64,000 bases of DNA, from contig NZ_JABFCZ010000017.1 in assembly GCF_014692675.1 (NCBI RefSeq), positions 62,001 to 126,000 on the forward strand. The letters are read 5' to 3'. Origin of the DNA: Roseibium aggregatum (GTDB taxonomy: Bacteria; Pseudomonadota; Alphaproteobacteria; Rhizobiales; Stappiaceae). The translations under genes and the position numbers were made by a program. Below, one piece after another: positions 46,210 to 55,690 of the stretch. Positions within the stretch are counted from its first letter, which is position 1, and the number at the start of each line of letters is the position of its first letter. The notes below the pieces were generated by a model. It worked only from the letters and a program-made list of their open reading frames with translations, had not been told where the DNA came from and made no database searches.

Positions 46210-47643
46210 ATGAACGCTCATCAACCGTCCGGAAAATACTCTGCAGGCGTGAAGGAATACCGCGAGACCTATTGGGAGCCGAACTACACGCCCAAGGACA
46301 GCGACATCCTCGCCTGCTTCAAGATCACGCCGCAGGCCGGCGTGCCGCGCGAGGAAGCCGCCGCCGCAGTTGCCGCTGAATCCTCCACCGGCACCTGGAC
46401 GACGGTCTGGACCGATCTCTTGACCGATCTGGAGTATTACAAGGGCCGCGCCTACGCCATCGAGGACGTGCCCGGCGACGACGAGAGCTACTACGCCTTC
46501 ATCGCCTACCCGATGGGCCTGTTCGAGGAAGGTTCGGTCGTCAACGTCTTCACCTCGCTGGTCGGCAACGTGTTCGGCTTCAAGGCCGTCCGCGCCCTGC
46601 GTCTGGAGGACGTCCGCTTCCCGCTGTGGTTCGTGGCGACCTGTGACGGCCCGCCCCACGGCATCCAGGTGGAACGCGACAAGCTCGACAAATACGGCCG
46701 TCCGTTCCTCGGCTGCACGATCAAGCCGAAGCTGGGCCTCTCGGCCAAGAACTACGGCCGTGCGGTTTACGAGGCGCTGCGTGGCGGTCTCGATTTCACC
46801 AAGGACGACGAGAACGTCAACTCGCAGCCGTTCATGCGCTGGCGCGACCGCTTCGAGTTCTGCCAGGAAGCCATCGAAAAGGCCGAAGCAGAGACCGGTG
46901 AGCGCAAGGGCCACTACCTCAATGTCACCGCGCCCAACATCGAGGAGATGTACAAGCGTGCGGAATTTGCCAAGGAACTCGGCTCGCCGATCATCATGTC
47001 GGATTACCTGACGCTGGGCTGGGCCGCTCAGGCGAGCCTGTCGCGCTGGTGCCGGGACAACGGCATGCTGCTTCACGTCCACCGCGCCATGCATGGCGTG
47101 ATCGACCGTCACCCCAAGCACGGCATCAACTTCCGCGTCCTTGCAAAGATGCTCCGTCTGCTGGGCGGCGACCATCTGCACTCGGGCACGGTTGTCGGCA
47201 AGCTTGAGGGCGACCGCGCGGCGACGCTCGGCTGGATCGACCTGATGCGCGACAAGTTCGTCGCCGAAGACCGCTCCCGCGGCATCTTCTTCGATCAGGA
47301 CTGGGGCCAGATGCCGGGCGTTCTGCCGGTGGCATCCGGTGGGATCCACGTCTGGCACATGCCGGCGCTGGTCAACATCTTCGGCGACGACGCCTGCCTG
47401 CAGTTCGGCGGCGGAACCCTCGGTCACCCGTGGGGCAACGCAGCCGGTGCGGCCGCCAACCGCGTCGCGGTCGAGGCCTGCGTCAAGGCTCGCAACGAAG
47501 GCCGTGAACTGGAGAAGGAAGGCAAGGACATCCTGACCGCCGCCGCCAAGCACAGCCCCGAACTGAAGATCGCCATGGAGACATGGAAGGAGATCAAGTT
47601 CGAGTTCGACACCGTCGACAAACTGGATGTCGCCCACCGCTGA
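46210..47643 (+). CDS. cbbL: RuBisCO large subunit, form IA
   Basis: A 477-residue large subunit. ATG 46210 ([20 protein letters not shown]). Form IA hallmarks are the [12 protein letters not shown] start, [20 protein letters not shown] and an end at [12 protein letters not shown]. Active site: Lys172 in [15 protein letters not shown], carbamylated Lys198 with Asp200 and Glu201 in [14 protein letters not shown], His in HVHRAMHGV, and loop 6 GKLEGDR. It is not the red-type IC form usual in many alphaproteobacteria; the following cbbQ/cbbO agree with form IA of the non-carboxysomal (IAq) kind. Confidence 0.98.
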   Translation: MNAHQPSGKYSAGVKEYRETYWEPNYTPKDSDILACFKITPQAGVPREEAAAAVAAESSTGTWTTVWTDLLTDLEYYKGRAYAIEDVPGDDESYYAFIAYPMGLFEEGSVVNVFTSLVGNVFGFKAVRALRLEDVRFPLWFVATCDGPPHGIQVERDKLDKYGRPFLGCTIKPKLGLSAKNYGRAVYEALRGGLDFTKDDENVNSQPFMRWRDRFEFCQEAIEKAEAETGERKGHYLNVTAPNIEEMYKRAEFAKELGSPIIMSDYLTLGWAAQASLSRWCRDNGMLLHVHRAMHGVIDRHPKHGINFRVLAKMLRLLGGDHLHSGTVVGKLEGDRAATLGWIDLMRDKFVAEDRSRGIFFDQDWGQMPGVLPVASGGIHVWHMPALVNIFGDDACLQFGGGTLGHPWGNAAGAAANRVAVEACVKARNEGRELEKEGKDILTAAAKHSPELKIAMETWKEIKFEFDTVDKLDVAHR

Positions 47644-47690
47644 TCCGACAGCGAACACGATAACCAGGATTACATTCGAGGAACCAAACC

Positions 47691-48050
47691 ATGAGTGACG
47701 TACACGACTACAGCTCGAGACTGTCGGACCCCAACAGCCGCAAGATGGGAACCTTCTCCTACCTGCCGCCGCTGACGCCGGAAGAGCTGCGCAAGCAGGT
47801 GGAATACATCGTGGCCAAGGGCTGGAACCCGGCGATCGAGCACACCGAGCCGGAGAACGCGTCTTCCAACTACTGGTACATGTGGAAGCTTCCCATGTTC
47901 GGCGAGACCGACGTCGACGCCATCTTCCAGGAAGTCGAGCTCTGCAAGACGGCCAACCCGGACAATCACGTCCGCCTGGTCGGCTACGACAACTTCAAGC
48001 AGACCCAAGGCACGTCCATGGTCGTGCACCGCGCCGAAATTAAGGCCTGA
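47691..48050 (+). CDS. cbbS: RuBisCO small subunit, form IA
   Basis: A 119-residue small subunit. [20 protein letters not shown] is the N-terminal strand, then [20 protein letters not shown] and [20 protein letters not shown]. It is short, without the C-terminal extension of red-type IC/ID subunits, agreeing with the form IA large subunit. 47 bases after cbbL. Confidence 0.97.
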   Translation: MSDVHDYSSRLSDPNSRKMGTFSYLPPLTPEELRKQVEYIVAKGWNPAIEHTEPENASSNYWYMWKLPMFGETDVDAIFQEVELCKTANPDNHVRLVGYDNFKQTQGTSMVVHRAEIKA

Positions 48051-48059
48051 TCCGGATAA

Positions 48060-48081
48060 GGGGCTGCGTTTGTGCAGCCCC
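48060..48081 (+). terminator. stem-loop between cbbS and cbbQ
   Basis: GGGGCTGC/GCAGCCCC with a six-base loop, 9 bases after the cbbS stop. There is no U-tract, so it is likely an attenuator or 3' stabiliser that keeps cbbLS mRNA more abundant than cbbQO. Confidence 0.65.
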
Positions 48082-48131
48082 CGTCCACCCGATTTTCAAA
48101 TGATTTGCTGACCGCCAGAGGGGTGTTGAAC

Positions 48132-48971
48132 ATGAGCGACATCGATCCCACACAGTTCCGTATCGAGACGGAACCCTATTACCGGCCGGTCGGAAACGAG
48201 ATCGAACAGTTTTCCGCCGCCTATGACGTGCGCATGCCGGTCATGCTCAAAGGACCGACCGGTTGCGGCAAGTCGCGCTTTGTCGAATTCATGGCGTGGA
48301 AACTGAACAAGCCGCTGATCACGGTCGCCTGTAACGAGGACATGACCGCCTCCGATCTGATCGGCCGGTTCCTGCTCGATATCAACGGCACCAAATGGCA
48401 GGACGGCCCGCTCACCATCGCCGCGCGGATCGGCGCCATCTGCTATCTCGACGAGGTGGTGGAAGCGCGTCAGGACACCACGGTGGTGATCCACCCGCTG
48501 ACCGACCACAGGCGGCAGCTGCCCTTGGAGAAAAAGGGCGAGGTGGTCAATGCCCATCCCGACTTCCAGGTGGTGATCTCCTATAACCCCGGCTACCAGT
48601 CGATGATGAAGGACCTGAAACAGTCCACCAAGCAGCGCTTCGGCGCCATGTCCTTCGACTATCCCGTGAGCGAGGTGGAAGTCGAGATCGTCGCCCATGA
48701 AGCGGGCATCGACCGGGCGGTTGCCGAGCGGCTGGTCCAGGTGGCGGAACGGTCGCGCAACCTGAAGGGCCACGGCCTCGACGAGGGCATGTCGACCCGC
48801 CTGCTGGTCTATGCCGGCCAGTTGATCGGCAAAGGTATTCCGGCGCAGGCGGCCTGCCAGATGGCGCTGGTCGAACCGCTCACCGACGACCTGGACATGC
48901 GCGATACGCTGCAGGCAGCGGTCGGCACCTTCTTTCCCAAACTTTCCAGCAGCGAAGACCAGGCGGCATGA
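48132..48971 (+). CDS. cbbQ: CbbQ, AAA+ ATPase of the RuBisCO activase
   Basis: A 279-residue MoxR/NorQ-type AAA+ protein. The start at 48132 (MSDIDPTQFRIETEPYYRPV) is the family start. Walker A GPTGCGKSRF at 41-50, Walker B AICYLDEVVEAR, sensor region VVISYNPGYQSMMKDLKQST. With CbbO it forms the CbbQ2O activase that strips inhibitory sugar phosphates from form I RuBisCO. It overlaps cbbO by four bases. Confidence 0.95.
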   Translation: MSDIDPTQFRIETEPYYRPVGNEIEQFSAAYDVRMPVMLKGPTGCGKSRFVEFMAWKLNKPLITVACNEDMTASDLIGRFLLDINGTKWQDGPLTIAARIGAICYLDEVVEARQDTTVVIHPLTDHRRQLPLEKKGEVVNAHPDFQVVISYNPGYQSMMKDLKQSTKQRFGAMSFDYPVSEVEVEIVAHEAGIDRAVAERLVQVAERSRNLKGHGLDEGMSTRLLVYAGQLIGKGIPAQAACQMALVEPLTDDLDMRDTLQAAVGTFFPKLSSSEDQAA

Positions 48972-51298
48972 CGGTCGATCTCGGCGATTATCGGGAAGAG
49001 CTGGTCAAGGCCGCTCCGGACCTGGAAGAGACCCTGGACGGGCTCTTCCACGAGTCCGCCCGTCTCATGTCGCCGGCCGGTCTCAAGGACTATCTCGATG
49101 GCGCCCGGGCGCTGATTTCGCTCGGCAAGGGGCCGAACCTGCTCGTGAGCTATCTCGACGAGATGCCCCAGGTGGTCAAGGAATGCGGCGAGGACATCAT
49201 CCGCGATGTGGTGGGCGCCACGCTGAAACTGTCCTCCATGGTGTCGGGCGAAATCCTGACGCTGATGATTTCGACACTGCCCGGAGCCGCAAGGCGGTTC
49301 GGCGATGCCGATCTCTTGCGCGACTATTTGCAGTTGCTGCACCGTCTGGCCGCCCGGGCGCCGCGCGGGTTGCGGCCCATGTTCGGCGTGCTTGAGGAAT
49401 TGCTGTCGAAGCTGACCCTGTCCGGCCTGCGCCGCTGGGTCGATTTCGGGGCTGAAGCCTATCGCCGCGACCTGCCCAAGCAGGCGGACTATTTCGGTCT
49501 GGTGAGCGAGGACTCCCGGGCTGTCCTGAAACAGGAGCGCCGCGGCACGCTCTTCATCGATTCCCAGCGTCGGCTGAACTTCTATCTGAGGGCCTTCTGG
49601 GCGCGCGATTTCTTCCTGCGCCCGAGTGCTGCCGACCATGCGGGGTTCCGCCCCTTCATCGAGGACGGCGCGCTGCATCTGCCCGATGCGGTCGATCAAT
49701 TGGGCGAGGTGAGTGGCCTCGATCTCTACCGGGCCATGTGCGCCCACATGGCCGCGCATATCACCTCCTCCGACAAGGGATTGAGCCAGCAGGCGCTCAG
49801 TCCGGCGCAGATCTTCTTCGTCGGCATGCTGGAGGATGCCCGGATCGAGCATTGCGCCATCAGGCAGTTCCCCGGTCTGCGCGACCTGTTCCGGTCCCTG
49901 ATGCCGGTTTCGCCCAAAGGCCACTACGAACACGACACCATGTATCTCCTGGAGAAGACGGCGAAAGCCCTGCTCGAGCCGGGTGTCAGGACCGGCGATC
50001 TGGCGATCGATTCACTGGTTGAACAGTTCCACATCAACATCGGCGCCAATGAGCGCGAAACCATGTTCTCCTGGGGGCTGGGCGTCGAGCTTTACAATCT
50101 TCTGGCGGAACGGCGCGCCGTTCCGAGCCTGCGCATCCTGGAAACGCTGAACATTCCCTATCGCGACGACAACCGCTTCGTCTGGACGATGGACGACTAC
50201 GACTGGTCGGACAGCACGGCTTATCAGCCGGATCTTCAGAAGCAGGTGCGCCGCAATGTCGGGCTGATGGAATTCATCAACGAGGTGGATGTCGAAACCG
50301 CCGGAGACGATGCCCAGGAAGTCTGGGTGCTGTCCTCCGAACTCTTCCCTTACGAGGACGAAGGCGTTTCCTACAACGATAGGGAAGGCAAGGAGCCTGT
50401 CTCCGATCCGTTCCATTACGGCGAATGGGACTACAAGGTCCAATTGAGCCGTCCGAGCTGGGCCACCGTCTACGAGCGCCGCCAGGGGCGCGGCGACCCG
50501 GAGGCGATCGATGCCGTCCTGACGGCCCACAAGGGCATCAGCCACCGGATCAGGCAGATCGTCGACCGTTTGCGACCGCAGGGGATCACCCGGCAGCGGC
50601 GGCTGGAGGACGGCGACGAACTCGACATCAATGCGGCCGTGGATGCCATCGTCATGAGCCGGATCGGCATGCAGCCCGATCCGCGCATCACCATGCGCAA
50701 TGTCATCAACCGGCGCGACCTGGCGGTGGTGATCCTGCTTGACCTGTCGGAATCCACCAATGAGACGGTGCGCGGTGCGGACAAGACGGTGCTGGAATTG
50801 ACCCGCGATGCGTCGGCGCTTCTGGCCAGCGCCATCAACGGTATCGGCGACCCCTTCGCCATCCACGGCTTTGCCTCTGACGGCCGCCACGATGTCCAGT
50901 ACTACCGGTTCAAGGATTTCGACCAGCGCCTCGACGCGGAGGTGAAAAGCCGGCTGGCGGGCATGAAGGGCGGTCTTTCCACCCGGATGGGCGCGGCCAT
51001 GCGCCATGCCGCCCATCATCTCGCGCAACGCAGCGAACAGCACAAGCTTTTGCTGATCGTCACCGACGGCGAGCCCGCCGATATCGACGAACGCGATCCG
51101 CAGTATCTGAGAATGGACGCAAAGAAGGCCACGGCGGAACTGCAGCGGATGGGGATTTCCAGCTACTGCCTGACGCTCGATCCGGAAGCGGATCGCTATG
51201 TCTCGCGCATCTTCGGCTCCAACAATTACACGATCGTCGACCAGGTGGAGCGCCTGCCGGAGAAGCTGCCGAGCCTGTTCGCCAATCTCACGAAATAG
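48968..51298 (+). CDS. cbbO: CbbO, vWA-domain RuBisCO activase adaptor
   Basis: A 776-residue partner of CbbQ. The long N-terminal helical part (DYREELVKAAPDLEETLDGL) is followed by a C-terminal von Willebrand A domain, with MIDAS motif LLDLSESTNETVRG at about residue 590 and SDGRHDVQYYRF and LIVTDGEPADIDERD downstream. In characterised systems the MIDAS binds an acidic residue of the RuBisCO large subunit. Start ATG overlaps cbbQ (ATGA). Confidence 0.95.
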   Translation: MTVDLGDYREELVKAAPDLEETLDGLFHESARLMSPAGLKDYLDGARALISLGKGPNLLVSYLDEMPQVVKECGEDIIRDVVGATLKLSSMVSGEILTLMISTLPGAARRFGDADLLRDYLQLLHRLAARAPRGLRPMFGVLEELLSKLTLSGLRRWVDFGAEAYRRDLPKQADYFGLVSEDSRAVLKQERRGTLFIDSQRRLNFYLRAFWARDFFLRPSAADHAGFRPFIEDGALHLPDAVDQLGEVSGLDLYRAMCAHMAAHITSSDKGLSQQALSPAQIFFVGMLEDARIEHCAIRQFPGLRDLFRSLMPVSPKGHYEHDTMYLLEKTAKALLEPGVRTGDLAIDSLVEQFHINIGANERETMFSWGLGVELYNLLAERRAVPSLRILETLNIPYRDDNRFVWTMDDYDWSDSTAYQPDLQKQVRRNVGLMEFINEVDVETAGDDAQEVWVLSSELFPYEDEGVSYNDREGKEPVSDPFHYGEWDYKVQLSRPSWATVYERRQGRGDPEAIDAVLTAHKGISHRIRQIVDRLRPQGITRQRRLEDGDELDINAAVDAIVMSRIGMQPDPRITMRNVINRRDLAVVILLDLSESTNETVRGADKTVLELTRDASALLASAINGIGDPFAIHGFASDGRHDVQYYRFKDFDQRLDAEVKSRLAGMKGGLSTRMGAAMRHAAHHLAQRSEQHKLLLIVTDGEPADIDERDPQYLRMDAKKATAELQRMGISSYCLTLDPEADRYVSRIFGSNNYTIVDQVERLPEKLPSLFANLTK

Positions 51299-51325
51299 AC
51301 GGTTTCAACCGGGAGGGTCACACCC

Positions 51326-52012
51326 ATGACATCCAGTACCATTATCGCGCCGTCGGTGCTGTCGGCGGACTTCTCAAGGCTCGGAGACGAGATCGAGGCT
51401 GTCGTTCGCGCAGGCGCGGACTGGATCCATCTCGATGTCATGGACGGTCACTTCGTTCCGAACATCACGTTCGGGCCGCAGATCGTCAAGGCGGTGCGGG
51501 ACCGGACGGACAAGGTGTTTGACTGCCATTTGATGATCGAGCCTTGCGATCCGTTTATCGAAGCCTTTGCCGATGCCGGCTGCGACATCATCACCGTGCA
51601 TGCCGAGGCGACGACCCATCTCGACCGGTCGCTGCAGGCGATCCGCAATCTCGGCCGGAAGGCCGGTGTCTCCCTCAATCCGTCGACGCCCGAGAACGTG
51701 ATCGAATACGTCCTCGACCGGCTGGATCTGGTGCTGCTGATGACCGTCAATCCCGGCTTCGGCGGCCAGGCCTTCATTCCTTCGGTCGTGGAGAAGGTCA
51801 GGCGGATCAAGTCGATGATCGGCGACCGGCCGATCGACATCGAGGTCGACGGCGGCGTCACCCCGGAAACGGCCCCTCTGGTTGCGGCTGCGGGCGCCAA
51901 TGTCCTGGTCGCAGGGTCGGCCGTCTTCCGGGGCGGGGAAGAGGCTGCCTACCGGTCCAACATCGCGGCGATCCGGACTGCGGCGGATGGCGCGCTCGAA
52001 CAGGCGGCCTGA
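51326..52012 (+). CDS. cbbE: ribulose-phosphate 3-epimerase
   Basis: A 228-residue TIM-barrel enzyme. [36 protein letters not shown] and [15 protein letters not shown] are the family signatures; the aspartates and histidines binding the metal are visible. It interconverts xylulose- and ribulose-5-phosphate. 27 bases after cbbO on the same strand. It is in the operon rather than being the housekeeping rpe. Confidence 0.96.
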   Translation: MTSSTIIAPSVLSADFSRLGDEIEAVVRAGADWIHLDVMDGHFVPNITFGPQIVKAVRDRTDKVFDCHLMIEPCDPFIEAFADAGCDIITVHAEATTHLDRSLQAIRNLGRKAGVSLNPSTPENVIEYVLDRLDLVLLMTVNPGFGGQAFIPSVVEKVRRIKSMIGDRPIDIEVDGGVTPETAPLVAAAGANVLVAGSAVFRGGEEAAYRSNIAAIRTAADGALEQAA

Positions 52013-52048
52013 ATGGACTAAACGGACGGACATAAAAGGAGGAAAAGC

Positions 52049-53176
52049 ATGCTGATACCGAACCGACTGCTCATGGGCCCCGGCCCTTCGAATGTGTCTT
52101 CTGACGTCCTGTCCGCCCTGGCGCAGCCGACGATCGGTCACCTGGATCCGGTCTTCCAGACCATGATGGAAGAGGTGAAGGACCTGCTTCGCTATGCGTT
52201 CCGGACGAAGAACGCCATGACCTTCCCGGTTTCGGCACCCGCATCGCTTGCCATGGAAGCCGCCCTCGTCAACCTGCTGGAGCCGGGCGACACCGCGATC
52301 ATTGCCCAGAACGGGGTGTTCGGCGGCCGTATGGCGGACATCGCCGAGCGCGCCGGCGCCACGGTCGTGCTGCTGTCCTTCGAATGGGGCAAGCCGGTCT
52401 GCAACGAAACGGTGGCCCATGCGGTCAAGGCCAATCCGCATGCCAAGCTGCTCGCCTTCGTCCATGCGGAAACCTCCACCGGTGTCGAATCCGATGCCGC
52501 AGACCTGTGCCGGATCGCGCGCGAGGCCGGCATGCTCAGCGTGGTCGACACGGTGACCGGTCTGGGCGGCATTCCCGTCGCCGTCGACGACTGGCTGGCC
52601 GACGTCGTTTATTCCGGCACCCAGAAGTGCCTGTCGGTCCCCCCGGGCCTTGCGCCGATCACCTTCTCCGACAAGGCGATTGATACGATCAAAAGCCGCA
52701 AGACCAAGGTCCAGTCCTGGTTCTGCGACCTGAACCTGGTGCTCGGCTACTGGTCCGGCGAGGGCGGGCGCTCCTATCACCACACCGCGCCGGTCAATGC
52801 GATCTACGGCCTTTATCAGGGTCTCGCCGATCTCAAGGCGGAAGGGCTGGAAGCAAGCTGGGCTCGTCACCGCGCCATGCATGAGCGGCTGGCAAAAGGG
52901 CTGGACGACCTCGGCCTGGAGCTGCTGGTCGAAGCGCCGCACCGGCTGCCGCAGCTCAATCCGGTCGTGGTGCCTGCCGATGTGGATGAGGCCTTTGTCC
53001 GCTCCCGGCTGCTCGCCGATCATGATATTGAAATCGGCGCGGGGCTGGGTAGCCTGGCCGGCAAGGTCTGGCGTATCGGCCTCATGGGGCAGACCGCGCA
53101 GGCGGAAAACGTCGACCGGCTGATTGCCGCCCTCGGCTCCGTTCTGGCGGAGGCTCGAAGGCGCGCGGTCGCTTAA
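52049..53176 (+). CDS. alanine/serine-glyoxylate aminotransferase (class V)
   Basis: A 375-residue PLP enzyme. LMGPGPSNVSSDVLSALAQP starts the fold; VDTVTGLGGIPVAVDDW has the cofactor Asp, and SGTQKCLSVPPGLAPI contains the Schiff-base Lys. It turns glyoxylate into glycine using alanine or serine. Inside a cbb operon next to cbbZ it gives a photorespiratory branch that removes glycolate-derived glyoxylate. No glycolate oxidase gene is in view. Confidence 0.92.
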   Translation: MLIPNRLLMGPGPSNVSSDVLSALAQPTIGHLDPVFQTMMEEVKDLLRYAFRTKNAMTFPVSAPASLAMEAALVNLLEPGDTAIIAQNGVFGGRMADIAERAGATVVLLSFEWGKPVCNETVAHAVKANPHAKLLAFVHAETSTGVESDAADLCRIAREAGMLSVVDTVTGLGGIPVAVDDWLADVVYSGTQKCLSVPPGLAPITFSDKAIDTIKSRKTKVQSWFCDLNLVLGYWSGEGGRSYHHTAPVNAIYGLYQGLADLKAEGLEASWARHRAMHERLAKGLDDLGLELLVEAPHRLPQLNPVVVPADVDEAFVRSRLLADHDIEIGAGLGSLAGKVWRIGLMGQTAQAENVDRLIAALGSVLAEARRRAVA

Positions 53177-53201
53177 CGACAGCAATAGAGGAGCTTGAGC
53201 A

Positions 53202-53759
53202 ATGGCAGCGATACCACCGGTCTGTGACTTCGGATGGAAAGCACCGGAGTTCAAACTCCCGGCGACCGACGGACGGGTGTTGAGCCTGTCCGATATCAGG
53301 GGGCCGAAAGGCACCCTGATCATGTTCATCTGCAATCACTGCCCCTATGTGCTTGCGGTGCGCGACCGGATCATCCGGGACGCGCGCGAGCTGATGGCCA
53401 TGGGCGTCGGCGTCGCCGCGATCAGTTCCAACGATGCGGTGACCTATCCGCGCGACAGTTTTGAAAACATGCGCAAGGTCGCGGAAGAAGAGAATTTCCC
53501 GTTTCCCTATCTCTATGACGAGGACCAGTCGGTCGCGCGCGCCTATGACGCGGTGTGCACGCCCGACTTCTTCGGCTTCAATGCGGATCTCGAACTGCAG
53601 TACCGCGGGCGGCTCGATGCTTCCCGCAACTCTGCCGGCCCGGCCGATTTGCGTCGGGACCTTTTCGAGGCGATGAAACAGGTGGTAGAGACGGGCGAAG
53701 GCCCGCGCGAGCAGATCCCCTCCATGGGCTGCTCCATCAAATGGAAGGAAACTGCGTGA
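53202..53759 (+). CDS. thioredoxin-like protein (AhpC/TSA-TlpA type)
   Basis: A 185-residue protein of the peroxiredoxin-like thioredoxin fold: DFGWKAPEFKLPATDGRVLS, then FICNHCPYVLAVRDR with a CNHC active-site pair, and DAVCTPDFFGFNAD. No signal peptide, so cytoplasmic. The family often accompanies photosynthesis or carbon-fixation genes. A redox role for Calvin-cycle enzymes is a plausible guess. Its stop overlaps the cbbZ start. Confidence 0.88.
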   Translation: MAAIPPVCDFGWKAPEFKLPATDGRVLSLSDIRGPKGTLIMFICNHCPYVLAVRDRIIRDARELMAMGVGVAAISSNDAVTYPRDSFENMRKVAEEENFPFPYLYDEDQSVARAYDAVCTPDFFGFNADLELQYRGRLDASRNSAGPADLRRDLFEAMKQVVETGEGPREQIPSMGCSIKWKETA

Positions 53760-54466
53760 ACAAGGTTTTCGGGACCTCGGGAGACCGCTGCGGCTGGCCC
53801 CAGGCAATGTTGTTCGACCTGGACGGCACCCTGATCGACTCAGTTGCCGACATCGCGACATCGGTAAATCTTTTGCTGGCTAAGGAAAACCTTCCGCCGC
53901 TCTCGGTCGACGAGGTGCACGCCATGATCGGCAACGGCATGGCGAAGCTGGTCGAACGGGCGTTCAAGGCACGCGACATCGTTCTCGAAGGCGAGGGGCT
54001 CGTCGCCATGACCGCGCGGATGATGGACATCTACAAGGACCATCTGACCGAAGAGACGATCCTTCTGGAAGGTGCGGAAGACATGCTGTGCGCCTATTCC
54101 GCTGCGGGCGTCAGGATCGCCGTCGTGACCAACAAGCCGGAAGCCTTTTCCCGCCGCATCCTGGAACATTTCGGTCTGGGCGATGTCATCCATTGCGTGG
54201 TCGGCGGCGACACCGGACCGGAGCGCAAGCCCGCGCCGGACATGCTGCTGCACGCGGCCGCAGAACTGGATCTGCATGCCTCAAAGGCGATGATGGTCGG
54301 CGACAGTCCGGCGGATATCGGCGCTGCGGTCGCTGCCGGCATGGTCTCGGTTGCCGTTCGCGGCGGCTACACGACCGTTCCGGTCGATGAGCTGGGCGCC
54401 GATCTGGTCATCGACAGCCTGCGCCAGCTTCCCGCGGCCATCGAGAAACTGAAAGAGCCTGCCTGA
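53756..54466 (+). CDS. cbbZ: phosphoglycolate phosphatase
   Basis: A 236-residue HAD phosphatase with a GTG start (53756) overlapping the preceding stop as GTGA. Motif I LFDLDGTLIDSVADI, motif II VVTNKP, motif III KPAPDML and motif IV MVGDSPADI are intact. It dephosphorylates 2-phosphoglycolate from RuBisCO oxygenation. One base before cbbY. Confidence 0.93.
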   Translation: MNKVFGTSGDRCGWPQAMLFDLDGTLIDSVADIATSVNLLLAKENLPPLSVDEVHAMIGNGMAKLVERAFKARDIVLEGEGLVAMTARMMDIYKDHLTEETILLEGAEDMLCAYSAAGVRIAVVTNKPEAFSRRILEHFGLGDVIHCVVGGDTGPERKPAPDMLLHAAAELDLHASKAMMVGDSPADIGAAVAAGMVSVAVRGGYTTVPVDELGADLVIDSLRQLPAAIEKLKEPA

Positions 54467-54467
54467 C

Positions 54468-55178
54468 ATGCCGTTGAAGGCGCTGATCTTCGATGTCGAC
54501 GGCACATTGGCCGAAACCGAAGAGCTGCACCGCATGGCCTTCAACCGGGTCTTCGCGGATGCCGGAATTTCGTGGTTCTGGAGCCGGACGGTCTACGGCC
54601 GGCTGCTCAAGGTCACCGGCGGACGGGAACGGATCCTGGCCTACGCGGCGGAAACCGGAACGCCCGGGATCGACGCGGCAGCGCTCCATAAGGCGAAAAC
54701 CGGGTACTACAGGCACGCGATGGCCGACAGCGCGATTGCGCTGCGCGACGGCGTCGAACGCCTGATCGGGCGGGCGCTGGAACTGGGGCTGGCGCTGGGC
54801 ATCGCGACGACCACGAGCCGGAGCAATGTCGACAGCCTGTTCCAGGCGACCTTAGGGATGGATACGCTCGATCGCTTCCATTCCGTGCGCACCGCTGAGG
54901 ATGTCAGCATCAAGAAGCCGGACCCGGAGGTCTACCGGCTCGTTCTCGAGGACCTGGGTCTCAACGCGGCCGACGCAATCGCCTTCGAGGATTCCGCCAA
55001 CGGCCTGAAGGCGGCGAAGGCGCTCGGCATTCGAACTGTCATCACGCCCGGGATCTATACCGCGGAAGATGACTTCGCCGGTGCGGATTGCATTCTGGAA
55101 AGTCTCGATCATCTGGTTACACCCCAGGCCGGCACGGCGCATTGCTGTCTAGACATGCTTCCGACCGATTTCCATTAA
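54468..55178 (+). CDS. cbbY: CbbY-type HAD phosphatase (xylulose-1,5-bisphosphate phosphatase)
   Basis: A 236-residue HAD enzyme: IFDVDGTLAETEELHRMAFN at the start (nucleophile Asp), GIATTTSRSNVD, KKPDPEVYRLVLEDLGL, and FEDSANGLKAAKALG. CbbY in Rhodobacter degrades xylulose-1,5-bisphosphate, a RuBisCO misfire inhibitor, which fits its place beside the CbbQO activase. Last gene of the cbb operon. Confidence 0.93.
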   Translation: MPLKALIFDVDGTLAETEELHRMAFNRVFADAGISWFWSRTVYGRLLKVTGGRERILAYAAETGTPGIDAAALHKAKTGYYRHAMADSAIALRDGVERLIGRALELGLALGIATTTSRSNVDSLFQATLGMDTLDRFHSVRTAEDVSIKKPDPEVYRLVLEDLGLNAADAIAFEDSANGLKAAKALGIRTVITPGIYTAEDDFAGADCILESLDHLVTPQAGTAHCCLDMLPTDFH

Positions 55179-55252
55179 TCGTCTTAAAGCCTCTTTCTCA
55201 GCGCTATCTTCCTGCGCTATGCGTGGGGCACACGCGCGGGAGTTCATCGATC

Positions 55253-55690
55253 ATGCTGGAAGGTTTGGGGCTGCTCGGCCTGTTCCTGGTTTCCTTCCTG
55301 GCGGCGACGGTGTTTCCGGCGCAGTCGGAGGCGCTCCTTGGCGGCCTGTTGCTGGCGGGAACCTATTCTCCGGTGACGCTGGTTATCGTTGCCAGCGTGG
55401 GCAACACGCTGGGGTCGGTCGTGAACTGGCTGCTCGGCCTTGCCGTTGAAAGGTTCAGCGAGCGGCGCTGGTTTCCGGTCAAGCATCATCAGCTCGAACG
55501 CGCCTCGCGCTGGTATCACAAATACGGCCGCTGGAGCCTGCTGATGAGCTGGGCGCCCTTCATCGGCGATCCGCTGACGGTTGCCGCCGGAGTGCTGCGC
55601 GAACCCTTCTGGAGTTTCTTTCTCCTCGTGGCGATCGCCAAGACCGGGCGATACATCCTTCTGGCCGCTGCCGTTCTCAATTTCATCTAA
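55253..55690 (+). CDS. DedA/YqaA-family inner-membrane protein
   Basis: A 145-residue SNARE-associated (VTT/DedA) protein of the short YqaA kind. It has LFLVSFLAATVFPAQSEALL, GNTLGSVVNWLLGLA, RYHKYG-like SRWYHKYGRWSLLMSWAPFI and GDPLTVAAGVLREPFW. The Arg/Gly-rich motif and proline-containing re-entrant loops are characteristic. It overlaps the convergent transporter gene by four bases. Confidence 0.9.
   Translation: MLEGLGLLGLFLVSFLAATVFPAQSEALLGGLLLAGTYSPVTLVIVASVGNTLGSVVNWLLGLAVERFSERRWFPVKHHQLERASRWYHKYGRWSLLMSWAPFIGDPLTVAAGVLREPFWSFFLLVAIAKTGRYILLAAAVLNFI

Noticed and set aside
46210..47643. RuBisCO form IC (red-type), the usual expectation in many alphaproteobacteria
   Set aside because: N-terminal and C-terminal signatures, the short small subunit and cbbQ/cbbO in place of cbbX all fit form IA.
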